This document shows positions 52,573 through 61,284 of a stretch of DNA of 64,000 nucleotides, piece after piece. A program made the position numbers and the translations under genes. Every line of letters starts with the position of its first letter. Position 1 is the stretch's first letter. The notes under the pieces were generated by a model. It was not told where the DNA came from. It made no database searches and worked only from the letters and a program-made list of their open reading frames with translations. Source of the stretch: Phycisphaerae bacterium (GTDB taxonomy: Bacteria > Chloroflexota > Anaerolineae > 4572-78 > J111); assembly GCA_028285035.1 (NCBI GenBank), contig JANQQF010000122.1, forward strand, positions 1-64,000, written 5' to 3'.

Positions 52573-55356
52573 TTATTCTTCCCCAGCCCGTGCCAAATTC
52601 AAGGCCAGCAACCGCTCTAAAATTTCCTCATCACTCACATCGTGGGGCCAGCCGTAGGCGTCGAGGACGGCGCGGTCGAGGGTTTGGTGGGCGAGGTCGA
52701 GCCAGGTGGGGCGTTGATTGTAGAGGTTGGTCAGGGTGCGCTTCTTGAGTTCTTTTTCATCTGCCCCTTCGGGATTGAGCCAGTTGTCCCGCTTTTCGAC
52801 CAACGACCGCGCGGCCTCGGCGATGGCCTGCACACGGGGATCATCGAGCGGTTCTTGACCCGGTGGCCAAGGGAAGGGGAAGGTTTCGAAGGTGGTGGTG
52901 GGCGTGTAGCGGGGTCGATCTTCGAGTGATGTTCCTTGGCGCAAGGCCCAAAGTTCGTGCAGTTTGGAATGAAGAACGCCGAAGAAGTAGTCATCTTCAC
53001 GGGCATAAACCAAATTAGCATGATCAACTAAAACTTCATTATCTAACCAAACAAAAATTCTGTGCTTTGCGACAGCAGGGCTTACAACGTAACGGTTCTG
53101 CTTACTCAAGATTTCTCTGTATCTAGGAGAAGGTCTAGCATGTAACCACCAATACTCTCGCTGACGCTTTTCCCTGCGGTTTTTTCTTTCTGGATAAACT
53201 ACCTCTCTTACATATTCAAACGGTGCCTCATACAATGCAGCATCCTCTATGGACATCATCACGCCAAAATCAATCACCCAAGTTTCATCTGTTCTCCGTA
53301 ATATTTGCATAGCGTTTACTGAACGCTTGATGACATCTTGATTATTTAAACCAAATGAGTTGTGTTGAGAAAGTAACTCTTGTGCTTTTTGGGGAGTGAT
53401 ATCAAACGAACCTTTTTGCTGGGAACCATAGAAACACAAATTCACATTTTCCTTTAATTTATCTGCAATCGAAAGATCAGCTATAGATGTAAGATCAGGA
53501 TTTATCTTTGAGCTAATTATTCCATTAAGCTCTTTTTCCATTATAGAACCATCATCAAAACCAATAATTGACACTCTAACTGCCGCCCCTTCTAAAACCC
53601 AAGGACGGTCACTCCAAGCCATAAAAATATCCCCACTCTCCTTAATTCTTTCCAAAACACGTCGATTGACACCTCCCCGAATCGAATTCGTGGCTAGAAG
53701 CCCAGCCCTTTTTAATAATTTCAACTCAATTAAAGCCCGTGTTCGTTCAAACCAATAGCAAACGAGGTCTGCAAATGCGGGTATGCGTTGATGATACAGT
53801 TGAAAAAGGGCATCAACTGTATCATCACCTAATTCTTGTCGTATCCTATTTCCACCCAAAAACGGGGGATTACCAATCACTACATCAGCCTCGGGCCACT
53901 CCGGCTCAACGGGCTGGCCGGCCTCGTCATAGGCCAAAATGGCATCCATCTGGCGGATGTTGTGCAGGGGTTTGAGGATCGGTTCGCTGGGGCGGCCAAA
54001 GCCGTTTTCACGCAGCCATTGGATGTAACCGATCCAGACGGTGGCCTGGGCCAGTTCGTGGGCGTAGGGGTTGAGTTCGATGCCGTATAGTTGCAAGGGC
54101 GAGGGGGCGGTGACGGTGTTGAACAGAGGGAGGCCCAACTCGCCCGCCAGCAGAGACACCTGTTTCCACAAATCGAGCAGTTCCTTCAGGGCGACATAGA
54201 GAAAGTTACCGCTGCCACAAGCGGGGTCCAGCACGCGCACCTGGGTCAATTCCTCGGCAAAGCCTAACAACAGGTTGCTCAACTGGTTTTGCAGCTTGGT
54301 CTGCTCGGTTTGCCGTTTCGCCTGATCACGGCGCTCGGCCAGCGCCTCGGCCTCAGCTTTGACCTCGGCCCAGCGTCGCCGCAGCGGGGCCATTAGCACC
54401 GGTTCGACGATGAGCAGGATGTCTTCCTTGCTGGTGTAGTGCGCGCCCAGTTGCGACCGTTTGGCCGGGTCAAGACTGCGCTCAAAGAGGGTGCCCAGAA
54501 TCGAAGGTTCGATGCTGGACCAGTCGAGCGCGGCTACTTTAACCAACGTATCTAGCCCCTGGCTGTCCAATTCCAAAACAAATTCATCCTCAAACAGCCC
54601 GCCATCAAAGTGGGCGATTTGATCGGCCCCAAACCAGCCGCCGTGGGCCATCGCCCCGAAGAGTTGGCGCAACTGCCCAGCAAAGGCAGCCGAGTTACGC
54701 CGTGTTTGGGTGACCAGACGGGTGAAAATATCACGGGGCAACAGGTTGATATCCTCGGCAAAAAGGCAGAAGAGGAGACGGGTCAGAAAGTGGGCAATCT
54801 GCTGGGGATCTTCGCCATATTTACGAAGCAGGTCGGCCAGCTTGGCAAACTCGGCAGCAGCCTCGGCGGTGACCTGAGCGGTTGTTTTGGATATTTTGAG
54901 GTTGTCCGGCGCGGTAAAGGTGGCTTGAAGCAAGGCCAAACGTTCTGGATCAAGCAGGTCGTCGAGATCAAGCCGTTCGATACGTTTGATGGTGTTGGTG
55001 AAGTTGGTGTGGATGATGATCTGCTCCATATCCGACACCACCAACAGCGGCGGGTTTTCCAAGGCCTCTCGATATTTGAGCAGTTGTTCGTAGGCTTTGT
55101 CCAAATCAGCGTGCTTGCCTTTGTACTCCCAAGCAAAATGACCTCGCTTCCAAACGTCGGCCCAGCCCTTGCCCCCACCCGTTTTGTCGGCCCCGGCCTC
55201 AAAGGTAAACTTCTCCCCTGTCGGATCAGCCTCAGCGGGTGTAGGGTGATCGAGCAGGCGACAGAGGTCGATAAAATGCTCCTGCGAACCAGAGCGTTCT
55301 TTGAGGGTGACATCCCGCCACTTGGCGACAAATTCTTGGGGAGTGAGGTTTGACAT
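52573..55356 (-). CDS. Single-chain restriction-modification enzyme, MmeI-like (type IIL)
   Basis: A 927-residue enzyme with both nuclease and adenine methyltransferase. The N-terminal nuclease motif is D67-x9-E77-x-K79 (WADVWKRGHFAWEYKGKHAD). A helical linker (about 150-340) follows, then SAM-binding motif I DPACGSGNFLYVAL (about 374-388) and the catalytic NPPF (about 497). The target-recognition domain is at about 620-860 and the C-terminal domain contains TFETFPFPWPPGQ. Such enzymes methylate one strand and cut about 20 bases away. The 52.98-53.87 kb part is visibly more AT-rich than the flanks, consistent with exchange of the recognition domain. An SD-like aggag precedes the ATG. Confidence 0.9.
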   Translation of the reverse strand: MSNLTPQEFVAKWRDVTLKERSGSQEHFIDLCRLLDHPTPAEADPTGEKFTFEAGADKTGGGKGWADVWKRGHFAWEYKGKHADLDKAYEQLLKYREALENPPLLVVSDMEQIIIHTNFTNTIKRIERLDLDDLLDPERLALLQATFTAPDNLKISKTTAQVTAEAAAEFAKLADLLRKYGEDPQQIAHFLTRLLFCLFAEDINLLPRDIFTRLVTQTRRNSAAFAGQLRQLFGAMAHGGWFGADQIAHFDGGLFEDEFVLELDSQGLDTLVKVAALDWSSIEPSILGTLFERSLDPAKRSQLGAHYTSKEDILLIVEPVLMAPLRRRWAEVKAEAEALAERRDQAKRQTEQTKLQNQLSNLLLGFAEELTQVRVLDPACGSGNFLYVALKELLDLWKQVSLLAGELGLPLFNTVTAPSPLQLYGIELNPYAHELAQATVWIGYIQWLRENGFGRPSEPILKPLHNIRQMDAILAYDEAGQPVEPEWPEADVVIGNPPFLGGNRIRQELGDDTVDALFQLYHQRIPAFADLVCYWFERTRALIELKLLKRAGLLATNSIRGGVNRRVLERIKESGDIFMAWSDRPWVLEGAAVRVSIIGFDDGSIMEKELNGIISSKINPDLTSIADLSIADKLKENVNLCFYGSQQKGSFDITPQKAQELLSQHNSFGLNNQDVIKRSVNAMQILRRTDETWVIDFGVMMSIEDAALYEAPFEYVREVVYPERKNRREKRQREYWWLHARPSPRYREILSKQNRYVVSPAVAKHRIFVWLDNEVLVDHANLVYAREDDYFFGVLHSKLHELWALRQGTSLEDRPRYTPTTTFETFPFPWPPGQEPLDDPRVQAIAEAARSLVEKRDNWLNPEGADEKELKKRTLTNLYNQRPTWLDLAHQTLDRAVLDAYGWPHDVSDEEILERLLALNLARAGEE

Positions 55357-55571
55357 CCGTTTGGTCTACTCCTAAGTTTTAATTGGGTAGGACACCTTTA
55401 TTTTAGCACGTTTCTGTAGACATAACAATCGCATGCAAAGCACTCAGTATTTTGTTGCATAGGTTAGCACAAACCACCATTCCTATTGCTCGGTAGGGGC
55501 AAGGGCAATCGGAATGGGTGACCGCAGGCCAGGGATATTTCCGCACCAATTACCTTGCCTGTAACTTGGCT

Positions 55572-56252
55572 CTACCGTGGTACCCAGCCCCCGCTGACGG
55601 GGAATATTTGCCCGACAAAACAGTTTGCCGCATCGGAGCAGAGGTAGGCCACAAAGGCGGCATCTTCGCTGGCCGAGACCAGTCGGCCCAGTGGAACCTC
55701 TCGTTTGACCCGCTCCTGAAATTTGGGATTGGCTTTGATTGCTTCAGGGAAATAGGCCTCGTTATCAACAAAATTTTGGGCAATGGCATTGACCTGAACA
55801 TTGTGCTTGGCCACTTCAACACCAAGGGCTTGCACATAGGCGATTTGCGCACCTCGCGCAGCACTGTAGGTCGAAGTCCGCTTCATCCCCCGCAGGGCTG
55901 AGGCGCTACCCATCACGATGATTTTTCCAGATTGACGATCAATCATCTGGGGTAAAACGGCGCGAGTCAAGCGGGGCAAGGGGTGCACGAGTGCAGCAAA
56001 GACTTCGTTCCATTCATCATCCGTAACACTCGGGGCCGGAGTCGATGGAGCGCCGATGGACAAGTTGGCAATCAGAATATCAACCGGCCCAGCATCAGCA
56101 ACAATTTTAGCGGGCACTTCGGCATCCGTCAGCGGACCAGCTTGGGCAATGACCTCTGCCCCTTGCGCCTCCAGCGTTTCACAGATGGCTGGCCCCATAA
56201 ATTCGTCCGCTTGGGTGACCAAAATTCGTTTTCCATTGAGTGCATTTTGCAT
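55572..56252 (-). CDS. Halohydrin dehalogenase-like SDR-fold protein
   Basis: This 226-residue SDR-fold protein lacks the nucleotide motif TGxxxGxG and instead has T13-QADE-F18-M-G20, the T-x4-F-x-G signature of halohydrin dehalogenases. The catalytic triad reads Ser116-x12-Tyr129-x3-Arg133 (GSASALRGMKRTSTYSAAR); Arg replaces the Lys of ordinary SDRs, again a hallmark. The downstream NFVDNEAYFPEAIKANPKFQ matches the halide/substrate loop region of HheC-type enzymes. These convert vicinal halohydrins to epoxides and halide reversibly, without NAD(P). ATG 56252 has aggggaaa upstream. No halo-metabolic neighbours are present, so the natural substrate is open. Confidence 0.85.
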   Translation of the reverse strand: MQNALNGKRILVTQADEFMGPAICETLEAQGAEVIAQAGPLTDAEVPAKIVADAGPVDILIANLSIGAPSTPAPSVTDDEWNEVFAALVHPLPRLTRAVLPQMIDRQSGKIIVMGSASALRGMKRTSTYSAARGAQIAYVQALGVEVAKHNVQVNAIAQNFVDNEAYFPEAIKANPKFQERVKREVPLGRLVSASEDAAFVAYLCSDAANCFVGQIFPVSGGWVPR

Positions 56253-56514
56253 TGGATTTCCCCTAAATTGGTTTGAGTATGCCCCATTATAAAATAGTCC
56301 GATCCGTCAGAAAATTTTTCTTGCTTTGATTAGATTGTGGTAACATTAAGGAACCTATTATGCGAATTAGCGATTGTTACATTTTAGAGTGTCCTGCCCG
56401 AATGGTTTTGTCGGGCATCCACTGGGTTGTGAGCGAGGGACTCCCGCCAAAAACACACGGGAGTGACATGATCCGCCCCATTTTTTGAAATATGCATAAT
56501 CGGTTAAGGAGTGC
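56253..56514. other. Intergenic region with two hairpins
   Basis: 262 bases between divergent genes. Arms tgcccga (56395-56401) / tcgggca (56411-56417) and actcccg (56440-56446) / cgggagt (56458-56464) form two hairpins that look like interspersed repeats. Promoters not resolved. Confidence 0.6.
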
Positions 56515-56526
56515 TTGGAGGGCACA

Positions 56527-57282
56527 ATGAGAAAAAGCATTGTCATTATCGCAACAACCCTAGTGAGCGTGGGGTTAGTATTGGGCGCGGCCTTTGTGGT
56601 GGTTGCGCAGGGGTCGGATCGGCCCGAGCGAGCGGCCCAGGCCAGCACTGGCCGCTCGGTGGTAGGCGAGTCAGAGGGGGAAAGTCGTTCAGAAGGAGGC
56701 GGCCAAGCCGGTCGGCAGGTTATAACAACTGGCTCAACAGACACGTCAGCTCAAGAGGCACCGGCAGAAGGCAGTCGTCCCCATCAAAGTGGAACCCAAC
56801 TCATTGGCGATCCAACCGAAGATATCCGCTTTGGCCGTGATCGTGAAGCTGGGATCACGGCCAAAGAAAGCAGTTTGGCCGTCACCAGCACCCTATCTGA
56901 AACGATCTATGTTTTCAGCGGGGTGAATGATGATGGGGCTAAGGGTAGTGGCTCGCGGACAGAGGCCACTGCGGTCCATTGCTCAAACTTTGGGACAACG
57001 GACGCATTGGTAGAAGTCCAGTTTTATCAATTTGATGGGACAACTGTTTACACTGGCTCAACCACCATTGATGTCAACCGCACCTGGACCTTCAGCAGCC
57101 AAAACACGTCAATTTACACCGATGATGTCATTGTTGGGGGTGGCTCTGGCACCGATGCTATTGCACAAGGCTTTGGCCGAGTTCTAGCCGCGCACACCGA
57201 CATCATTTGTACGGCTCAGCTCCTCGACCCACTCAACAATCCACCGACCTACATTACGTCACTGACAATGGTCAAGCCCTAA
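56527..57282 (+). CDS. Secreted protein, tandem paralog 1
   Basis: The product (251 residues from ATG 56527, SD ttggaggg) has a signal peptide and a Gly/Ser/Glu-rich low-complexity region (about 30-95). A C-terminal beta domain of about 130 residues (YVFSGVNDDGAKGSGSRTEA to ITSLTMVKP) follows. The domain contains HCSNFGTTDALVEVQFYQFD, VNRTWTFSSQNT, and two Cys. The same domain makes up most of the next gene, which starts in the overlap TAATG. Family not recognised; a surface or extracellular role is suggested by the signal peptide. Unlike paralog 2 it lacks the C-terminal YLPAILK motif. Confidence 0.75.
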   Translation: MRKSIVIIATTLVSVGLVLGAAFVVVAQGSDRPERAAQASTGRSVVGESEGESRSEGGGQAGRQVITTGSTDTSAQEAPAEGSRPHQSGTQLIGDPTEDIRFGRDREAGITAKESSLAVTSTLSETIYVFSGVNDDGAKGSGSRTEATAVHCSNFGTTDALVEVQFYQFDGTTVYTGSTTIDVNRTWTFSSQNTSIYTDDVIVGGGSGTDAIAQGFGRVLAAHTDIICTAQLLDPLNNPPTYITSLTMVKP

Positions 57283-57857
57283 TGTCTCATCTGCTACGAC
57301 CTCTGACATTGGCGGTCATAACCGCTTTAGGCATTGGCCTCACGCTGACCATCACCGCCCAAGAGCGGCTGATTGACCAGCCGCAATCGGCCCAATCAGT
57401 GACCTCGGCGGCTAGCCTTTCTGCACCCGCTGATCTGCTTTATGTGTTTAGTGGGGTTACCGATGATGGGGCGCAAGGCGGGGCATCGCGCAAAGAAGCG
57501 ACGGCGGTTCATTGCTCAAACTTTGGGACAACGGATGCACAGGTAGAGGTTCAGTTGTATCAGTTTGATGGTGCAACCGTCTACACTGGCTCCACCACCA
57601 TTCAGGTTAACCGCACCTGGACCTTTAGCACTCAAAATACGTTGATTTACTCGGATGATGTCATCGTTGGGGGTAATCCTGGTACGAATGCCATCAGCCA
57701 AGGATTGGGCCGAATTTTAGCCGATCAGACCAGTATCGTTTGCACGGCCCAAGTGCTCGATCCCCTCAACAATCCACCTCAGTACATGGCCAATCTAACA
57801 CTATTTAAGGTGCCTCGCACGATCTATCTACCCGCGATTCTGAAAACGGCGGTATAG
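57282..57857 (+). CDS. Secreted protein, tandem paralog 2
   Basis: The 191-residue product has a signal peptide (about 1-28) and the same beta domain as the preceding gene. HCSNFGTTDAQVEVQLYQFD and VNRTWTFSTQNT are nearly identical between them, as are the bases encoding them. Its ATG overlaps the previous stop in TAATG, indicating translational coupling. It ends RTIYLPAILKTAV, the hydrophobic motif found at the C-termini of other secreted proteins here. The pair arose by tandem duplication. Function not recognised. Confidence 0.78.
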   Translation: MSHLLRPLTLAVITALGIGLTLTITAQERLIDQPQSAQSVTSAASLSAPADLLYVFSGVTDDGAQGGASRKEATAVHCSNFGTTDAQVEVQLYQFDGATVYTGSTTIQVNRTWTFSTQNTLIYSDDVIVGGNPGTNAISQGLGRILADQTSIVCTAQVLDPLNNPPQYMANLTLFKVPRTIYLPAILKTAV

Positions 57858-57873
57858 TCAAGACGTATCGGGC

Positions 57874-58902
57874 TTAATCTCCACATTGACAAATCGCTTC
57901 GTCTGGGCTGGCCACGTAACTGGGCCAGTGAAACCAAGCGTAGAAGTGCTGATCAATCACCTTGGCGCCCAAGTATCCTTGCATAATTGCATCCTGAGGC
58001 TCAAGGCCAAAGCTGGCCGAGACAAAGTCTGCACAGCTCGAGAGTCCAATTCCCGTGCTGCCCCGCGTGACTCCACTCGCAAAGAGCTTTCTCAAATCAG
58101 GGCCAATGCTTTTGGCAAGCCAGTCTGCCTGATCAGAGAGCAAGGCATTTTGCACGACCCAGCGGACAAGCCCATCGCCGACAGGAAAAATAGACAATTT
58201 GACTTTATTATCGGCGGCAAATCGAGCGGCGTTGTTAATGTAGTTGTACAAAATGCGGTCGATGGCCGAAGTCTCCAAACAGCGATTGGTAATGTTGCCT
58301 GAAAATGTCGAGATCACCTCAACGGCGATGTTTCTTGTCCCCAACCGGATTGAGCTGTTTTCCCATTTGTTAACAAAATCGGAAATGGGATGAATTTTGA
58401 TACTCTCATCGGCCAATCGAACTGTGGGGTCAAGATCAACCAGCGCATTGCGCATCACTTTGGCGTGGTCTCGTGCCATCAAGATCGTCCCTTTCACCCA
58501 TTCCTCTTCAGCTGGATCCTGAGCTAAGAACCGAGCGTTGCCCACCAACGCGGTCAGTGCGCCCCCCCGAATGTCGTGAATTACCTTACGGGTCAAGTCA
58601 GAGGGGGTGTCTAGGGCGTAGGTGGCGGAACCGATAGCTAAAGCGCTATCCAGAAATTCATCATCAGCCACCTCTTGAACAATCACCTGTTGAGCTAATT
58701 CATAGTTGGGCGAGTCCTTCATATACAACCACAAATCATAGACCTTTTTGACAGCATCGTACATACGCGCAATCAGGGCCGCATCCTGCGGGGCAAAATC
58801 ACGGATTGAGGCATTGAACCCACCCCCGCTATAACGATCTTTACGGTGTATACGCAGGTGGGTTGGGGCTAAATCAAATAAATGTTGTGAGATCATCATC
58901 AT
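57874..58902 (-). CDS. Histidine-kinase-like protein with degenerate ATPase motif
   Basis: The 342-residue protein has a helical region with KVIHDIRGGALTALVGNARF (His-Asp-box; about residues 130-150), as in two-component sensor kinases. A HATPase_c domain follows with N-box LYNYINNAARFAADNK and G2 box GSTGIGLSSC. The G1 box (DxGxG) is replaced by VVQNALLSDQ, so ATP binding is doubtful. No membrane segment, sensor domain or response regulator is present. It is the third gene of a tight operon after Lrp and MaoC-type genes. It may be a phosphotransfer or protein-binding relic. ATG 58902 is one choice among several Met codons. Confidence 0.75.
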   Translation of the reverse strand: MMMISQHLFDLAPTHLRIHRKDRYSGGGFNASIRDFAPQDAALIARMYDAVKKVYDLWLYMKDSPNYELAQQVIVQEVADDEFLDSALAIGSATYALDTPSDLTRKVIHDIRGGALTALVGNARFLAQDPAEEEWVKGTILMARDHAKVMRNALVDLDPTVRLADESIKIHPISDFVNKWENSSIRLGTRNIAVEVISTFSGNITNRCLETSAIDRILYNYINNAARFAADNKVKLSIFPVGDGLVRWVVQNALLSDQADWLAKSIGPDLRKLFASGVTRGSTGIGLSSCADFVSASFGLEPQDAIMQGYLGAKVIDQHFYAWFHWPSYVASPDEAICQCGD

Positions 58903-58914
58903 TTTCAAATTGCA

Positions 58915-59358
58915 TCACTGCAGTTCGAGTGGCATTGTATAACAAACGGCAGTTCCTTCCAGCACAACTGTATCATCCTCAAGTTTCACCTGCGTATCCA
59001 GTTCGGTGATAGGCTTATCCTCACGCACCTTAATCACCACAACTTCTCCAATGATGGTATCGCCAGGGCGCACTGGAGCTTTAAAGCTCCAGTTGGTTTG
59101 CAAGAAGACAGTACCGGGACCGGGCAAATCTTCAGCAACAACCGCATTCAAAATCGAGCTGGTAATCCCCCCTTGCACGACAATGCCACCAAAGCGTGTC
59201 TTTTGGGCAAGGGCTTCATCATAATGCAATGGGTTGCGATCACCACTCAACTCAGTGAACAGCTCAATATCACGTGCTGTCACCAATTTTGAGCGTTGTG
59301 CTTTTTGACCCACAGAGGGCATTCCATTGGGCCAAACATCATGTGCAAGGTTTGTCAC
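58915..59358 (-). CDS. MaoC-like (R)-specific enoyl-CoA hydratase
   Basis: A 147-residue hot-dog-fold hydratase. The hydratase-2 motif TELSGDRNPLHYDEALAQ supplies the catalytic Asp and His; FGGIVVQGGITSSIL and KAPVRPGDTIIGEV are conserved. It adds water to trans-2-enoyl-CoA to give (R)-3-hydroxyacyl-CoA, linking fatty-acid oxidation to polyester or other pathways. Its start overlaps the Lrp-type gene by four bases (ATGA), so the two are translationally coupled. The related crotonase or dehydratase-only use cannot be excluded. Confidence 0.9.
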   Translation of the reverse strand: MTNLAHDVWPNGMPSVGQKAQRSKLVTARDIELFTELSGDRNPLHYDEALAQKTRFGGIVVQGGITSSILNAVVAEDLPGPGTVFLQTNWSFKAPVRPGDTIIGEVVVIKVREDKPITELDTQVKLEDDTVVLEGTAVCYTMPLELQ

Positions 59359-59843
59359 ACTTCGTCATCCGCTAACATCAAGTTACCGTGCGTTTTAACC
59401 TCACTCAACACCAAACTTGTCTGCAATCGAGAGACACCCGCCACCGGGGTTAGTTTTTGCACCAAAAAGTGTTCGAGGGCTTTGCGATTTTTAACGACGA
59501 CTTTAAGCAGATAGTCAGCTTGACCGGTGAGAAAGTGGCATTCGATCACTTCTGGCATCGCCCGAATTGTATTACGAAACGCTTCAACAAAAGCCACATC
59601 GTGGCTCTCCAAGCTCACTTGGACAAAACACATCAAATCAAAACCCAGTCGTTCACGATCAACGAGGGCCGTATACCCCTGAATAATCTGATCCTGCTCT
59701 AGCTTCTTAACCCGAGCCAGGGTGGCCGCCGGGGAAAGGCCAATCGCTTCAGCCAAGCGCACATTGCTCAAAGCGCCATCTGCTTGAAGGTGTCGCAAAA
59801 TAGCTCGATCAGTTTCATCTAGGTGGGGAAGTGAGTTGCTCAT
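59355..59843 (-). CDS. Lrp/AsnC-family transcriptional regulator
   Basis: A 162-residue regulator with an N-terminal helix-turn-helix (LDETDRAILRHLQADGALSN, then LAEAIGLSPAATLARVKKL) and a C-terminal RAM domain (QVSLESHDVAFVEAFRNTIR; ECHFLTGQADYLLKVVVKNR). Lrp-type proteins sense amino acids or other small molecules as octamers. First gene of the Lrp-MaoC-kinase-like operon, likely autoregulated. The effector is unknown. Confidence 0.92.
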   Translation of the reverse strand: MSNSLPHLDETDRAILRHLQADGALSNVRLAEAIGLSPAATLARVKKLEQDQIIQGYTALVDRERLGFDLMCFVQVSLESHDVAFVEAFRNTIRAMPEVIECHFLTGQADYLLKVVVKNRKALEHFLVQKLTPVAGVSRLQTSLVLSEVKTHGNLMLADDEV

Positions 59844-60056
59844 ACGTTGTCCCTCTTTATCAAAACTTTAGATTATATCGAGCATTATGCCTTAATTACT
59901 GACATTTCAGCAACTCCAACCGCGATAGGAGCAAATTGAAACCGTCGTAAAATCTTGGCTTTTTTAAGACTGGCCCAATATAATAAAGGGCGTGCAACGC
60001 CCTTTCACTGAGTTCTGCAACTAACCGACTATCTCATCGCTACGGATGATTGAGTC

Positions 60057-60680
60057 ATGCCAACCCATTATTTACACACGCATTTGGCGTATGAAAAAAT
60101 TTTCAAAGAGTCTTTGCGGAAGGAAGAGGAGCTTGCTTTTTTGCTAGGAGCAATCGCCCCAGATGCGGTTCCTTTTGGGCAAACTAAGCGACGTTCGCAC
60201 TATAATTTTCACTATGGGATCACCTGGTTTTATCGCTTCAATGCCTTTGAAACCGAATTTGCGGATTACCAACAACAATCCCCGTTACATCACTGGTTTT
60301 ACCTTGGCTATCGTTACCATCTCCGTCTCGATTGGGTTTGGGTAAAGTGCTGCCTCAACCCAGCCATGATACGATTGGGCTGGAACCAGTTGATCAAAAA
60401 AGGCCCTCAGATCAAAGCAAAATACTACGAAGAAATGGGCCGGTATGATGACTACTTCCGGGCCACACAGAAATCGCCGCCAGTTGAGCTTTTTGACCAG
60501 CTTAAACATACAGACCACACCTTGCTCCCCAGCTTCCTAGACACAGACCGATTAGGTACAATCTTTGAGCATCTCCAGCAAACCGTCTCACAAACCTGTC
60601 AAACATATGAAGGGGGGCTCCTGCCACACAAAAACATTGACCGTTTTCATACACAAGCTGCCAAGCTTGAGGCGATTTAA
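60057..60680 (+). CDS. Zinc-dependent phospholipase C-like protein
   Basis: The 207-residue product resembles the zinc-dependent phospholipase C/S1-P1 nuclease-like family (PTHYLHTHLAYEK at the N-terminus; FLLGAIAPDAVPFG; RRSHYNFH; LHHWFYLGYRYHLRLDWVWV). His and Asp residues of these motifs are candidate zinc ligands. It lacks a signal peptide, so it is probably cytoplasmic and its substrate uncertain. Related small environmental proteins are annotated in this family without biochemical proof. Confidence 0.75.
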   Translation: MPTHYLHTHLAYEKIFKESLRKEEELAFLLGAIAPDAVPFGQTKRRSHYNFHYGITWFYRFNAFETEFADYQQQSPLHHWFYLGYRYHLRLDWVWVKCCLNPAMIRLGWNQLIKKGPQIKAKYYEEMGRYDDYFRATQKSPPVELFDQLKHTDHTLLPSFLDTDRLGTIFEHLQQTVSQTCQTYEGGLLPHKNIDRFHTQAAKLEAI

Positions 60681-60787
60681 CCAAAATTTCTGATCCGCAA
60701 AATTGCCAAATCACCTCAATTTTAGTTAAATCAGTATTGTACAAACCAAATCAGGTACTCAATCTCCAAGGAAGTCAGGTAATTATT

Positions 60788-61282
60788 GTGGCTCTTGAAA
60801 TTCGAGAAGCAACCGACCAAGATTTTGAGGCGATCTGGCCAATTTTTCAACAGATTGTCTTGCGAGGTGACACCTACCCTTACGCACCCAACACAAACAA
60901 ATCACAAGCCTATCAATTGTGGATGACCAGCCCCCACAAAACGTTTGTCGCAGTGGAAGACGGGCAAATCTTGGGTACTTATTTCATCAAAGCCAATCAG
61001 CCCGGCCTCGGGGGACACGTTTGTAATTGCGGGTATATGGTCGCTGAGCAAGCCCGTGGTCGAGGCATTGCCACCCAACTTTGTGAACACTCGCAGCGTG
61101 AGGCTCAACGTTTGGGCTACAAAGCAATGCAATTCAATTTAGTTGCAGTAACAAATGAGGCGGCGGTTTATCTGTGGCAGAAGCTGGGTTTTGAGATTGT
61201 CGGTCGATTACCAAAGGCATTTAATCATCAGACATCAGGCTTGGTTGATGCATTTGTGTTGTATAAGTGGTTGGATGATTAG
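60788..61282 (+). CDS. GNAT-family N-acetyltransferase
   Basis: A 164-residue acetyltransferase. Motif A GYMVAEQARGRGIATQLCEH contains the Gln/Arg-x-x-Gly-x-Gly/Ala acetyl-CoA loop; VTNEAAVYLWQKLGFEIVGRLP is motif B. The start is uncertain: GTG 60788 (VALEIREATDQDFEAIWPIF) has caaggaagtcagg upstream, whereas a TTG at 60737 would extend the protein by 17 unlikely residues. Substrate unknown; the sequence resembles GNATs that modify small amines or antibiotics. The next gene starts two bases after its stop. Confidence 0.88.
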   Translation: MALEIREATDQDFEAIWPIFQQIVLRGDTYPYAPNTNKSQAYQLWMTSPHKTFVAVEDGQILGTYFIKANQPGLGGHVCNCGYMVAEQARGRGIATQLCEHSQREAQRLGYKAMQFNLVAVTNEAAVYLWQKLGFEIVGRLPKAFNHQTSGLVDAFVLYKWLDD

Positions 61283-61284
61283 CC

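Noticed and set aside
54610..55353. 247-codon plus-strand frame opposite the MmeI-like gene
   Set aside because: Antisense to the enzyme's N-terminal domains, whose motifs are well conserved; no start context or homology recognised.
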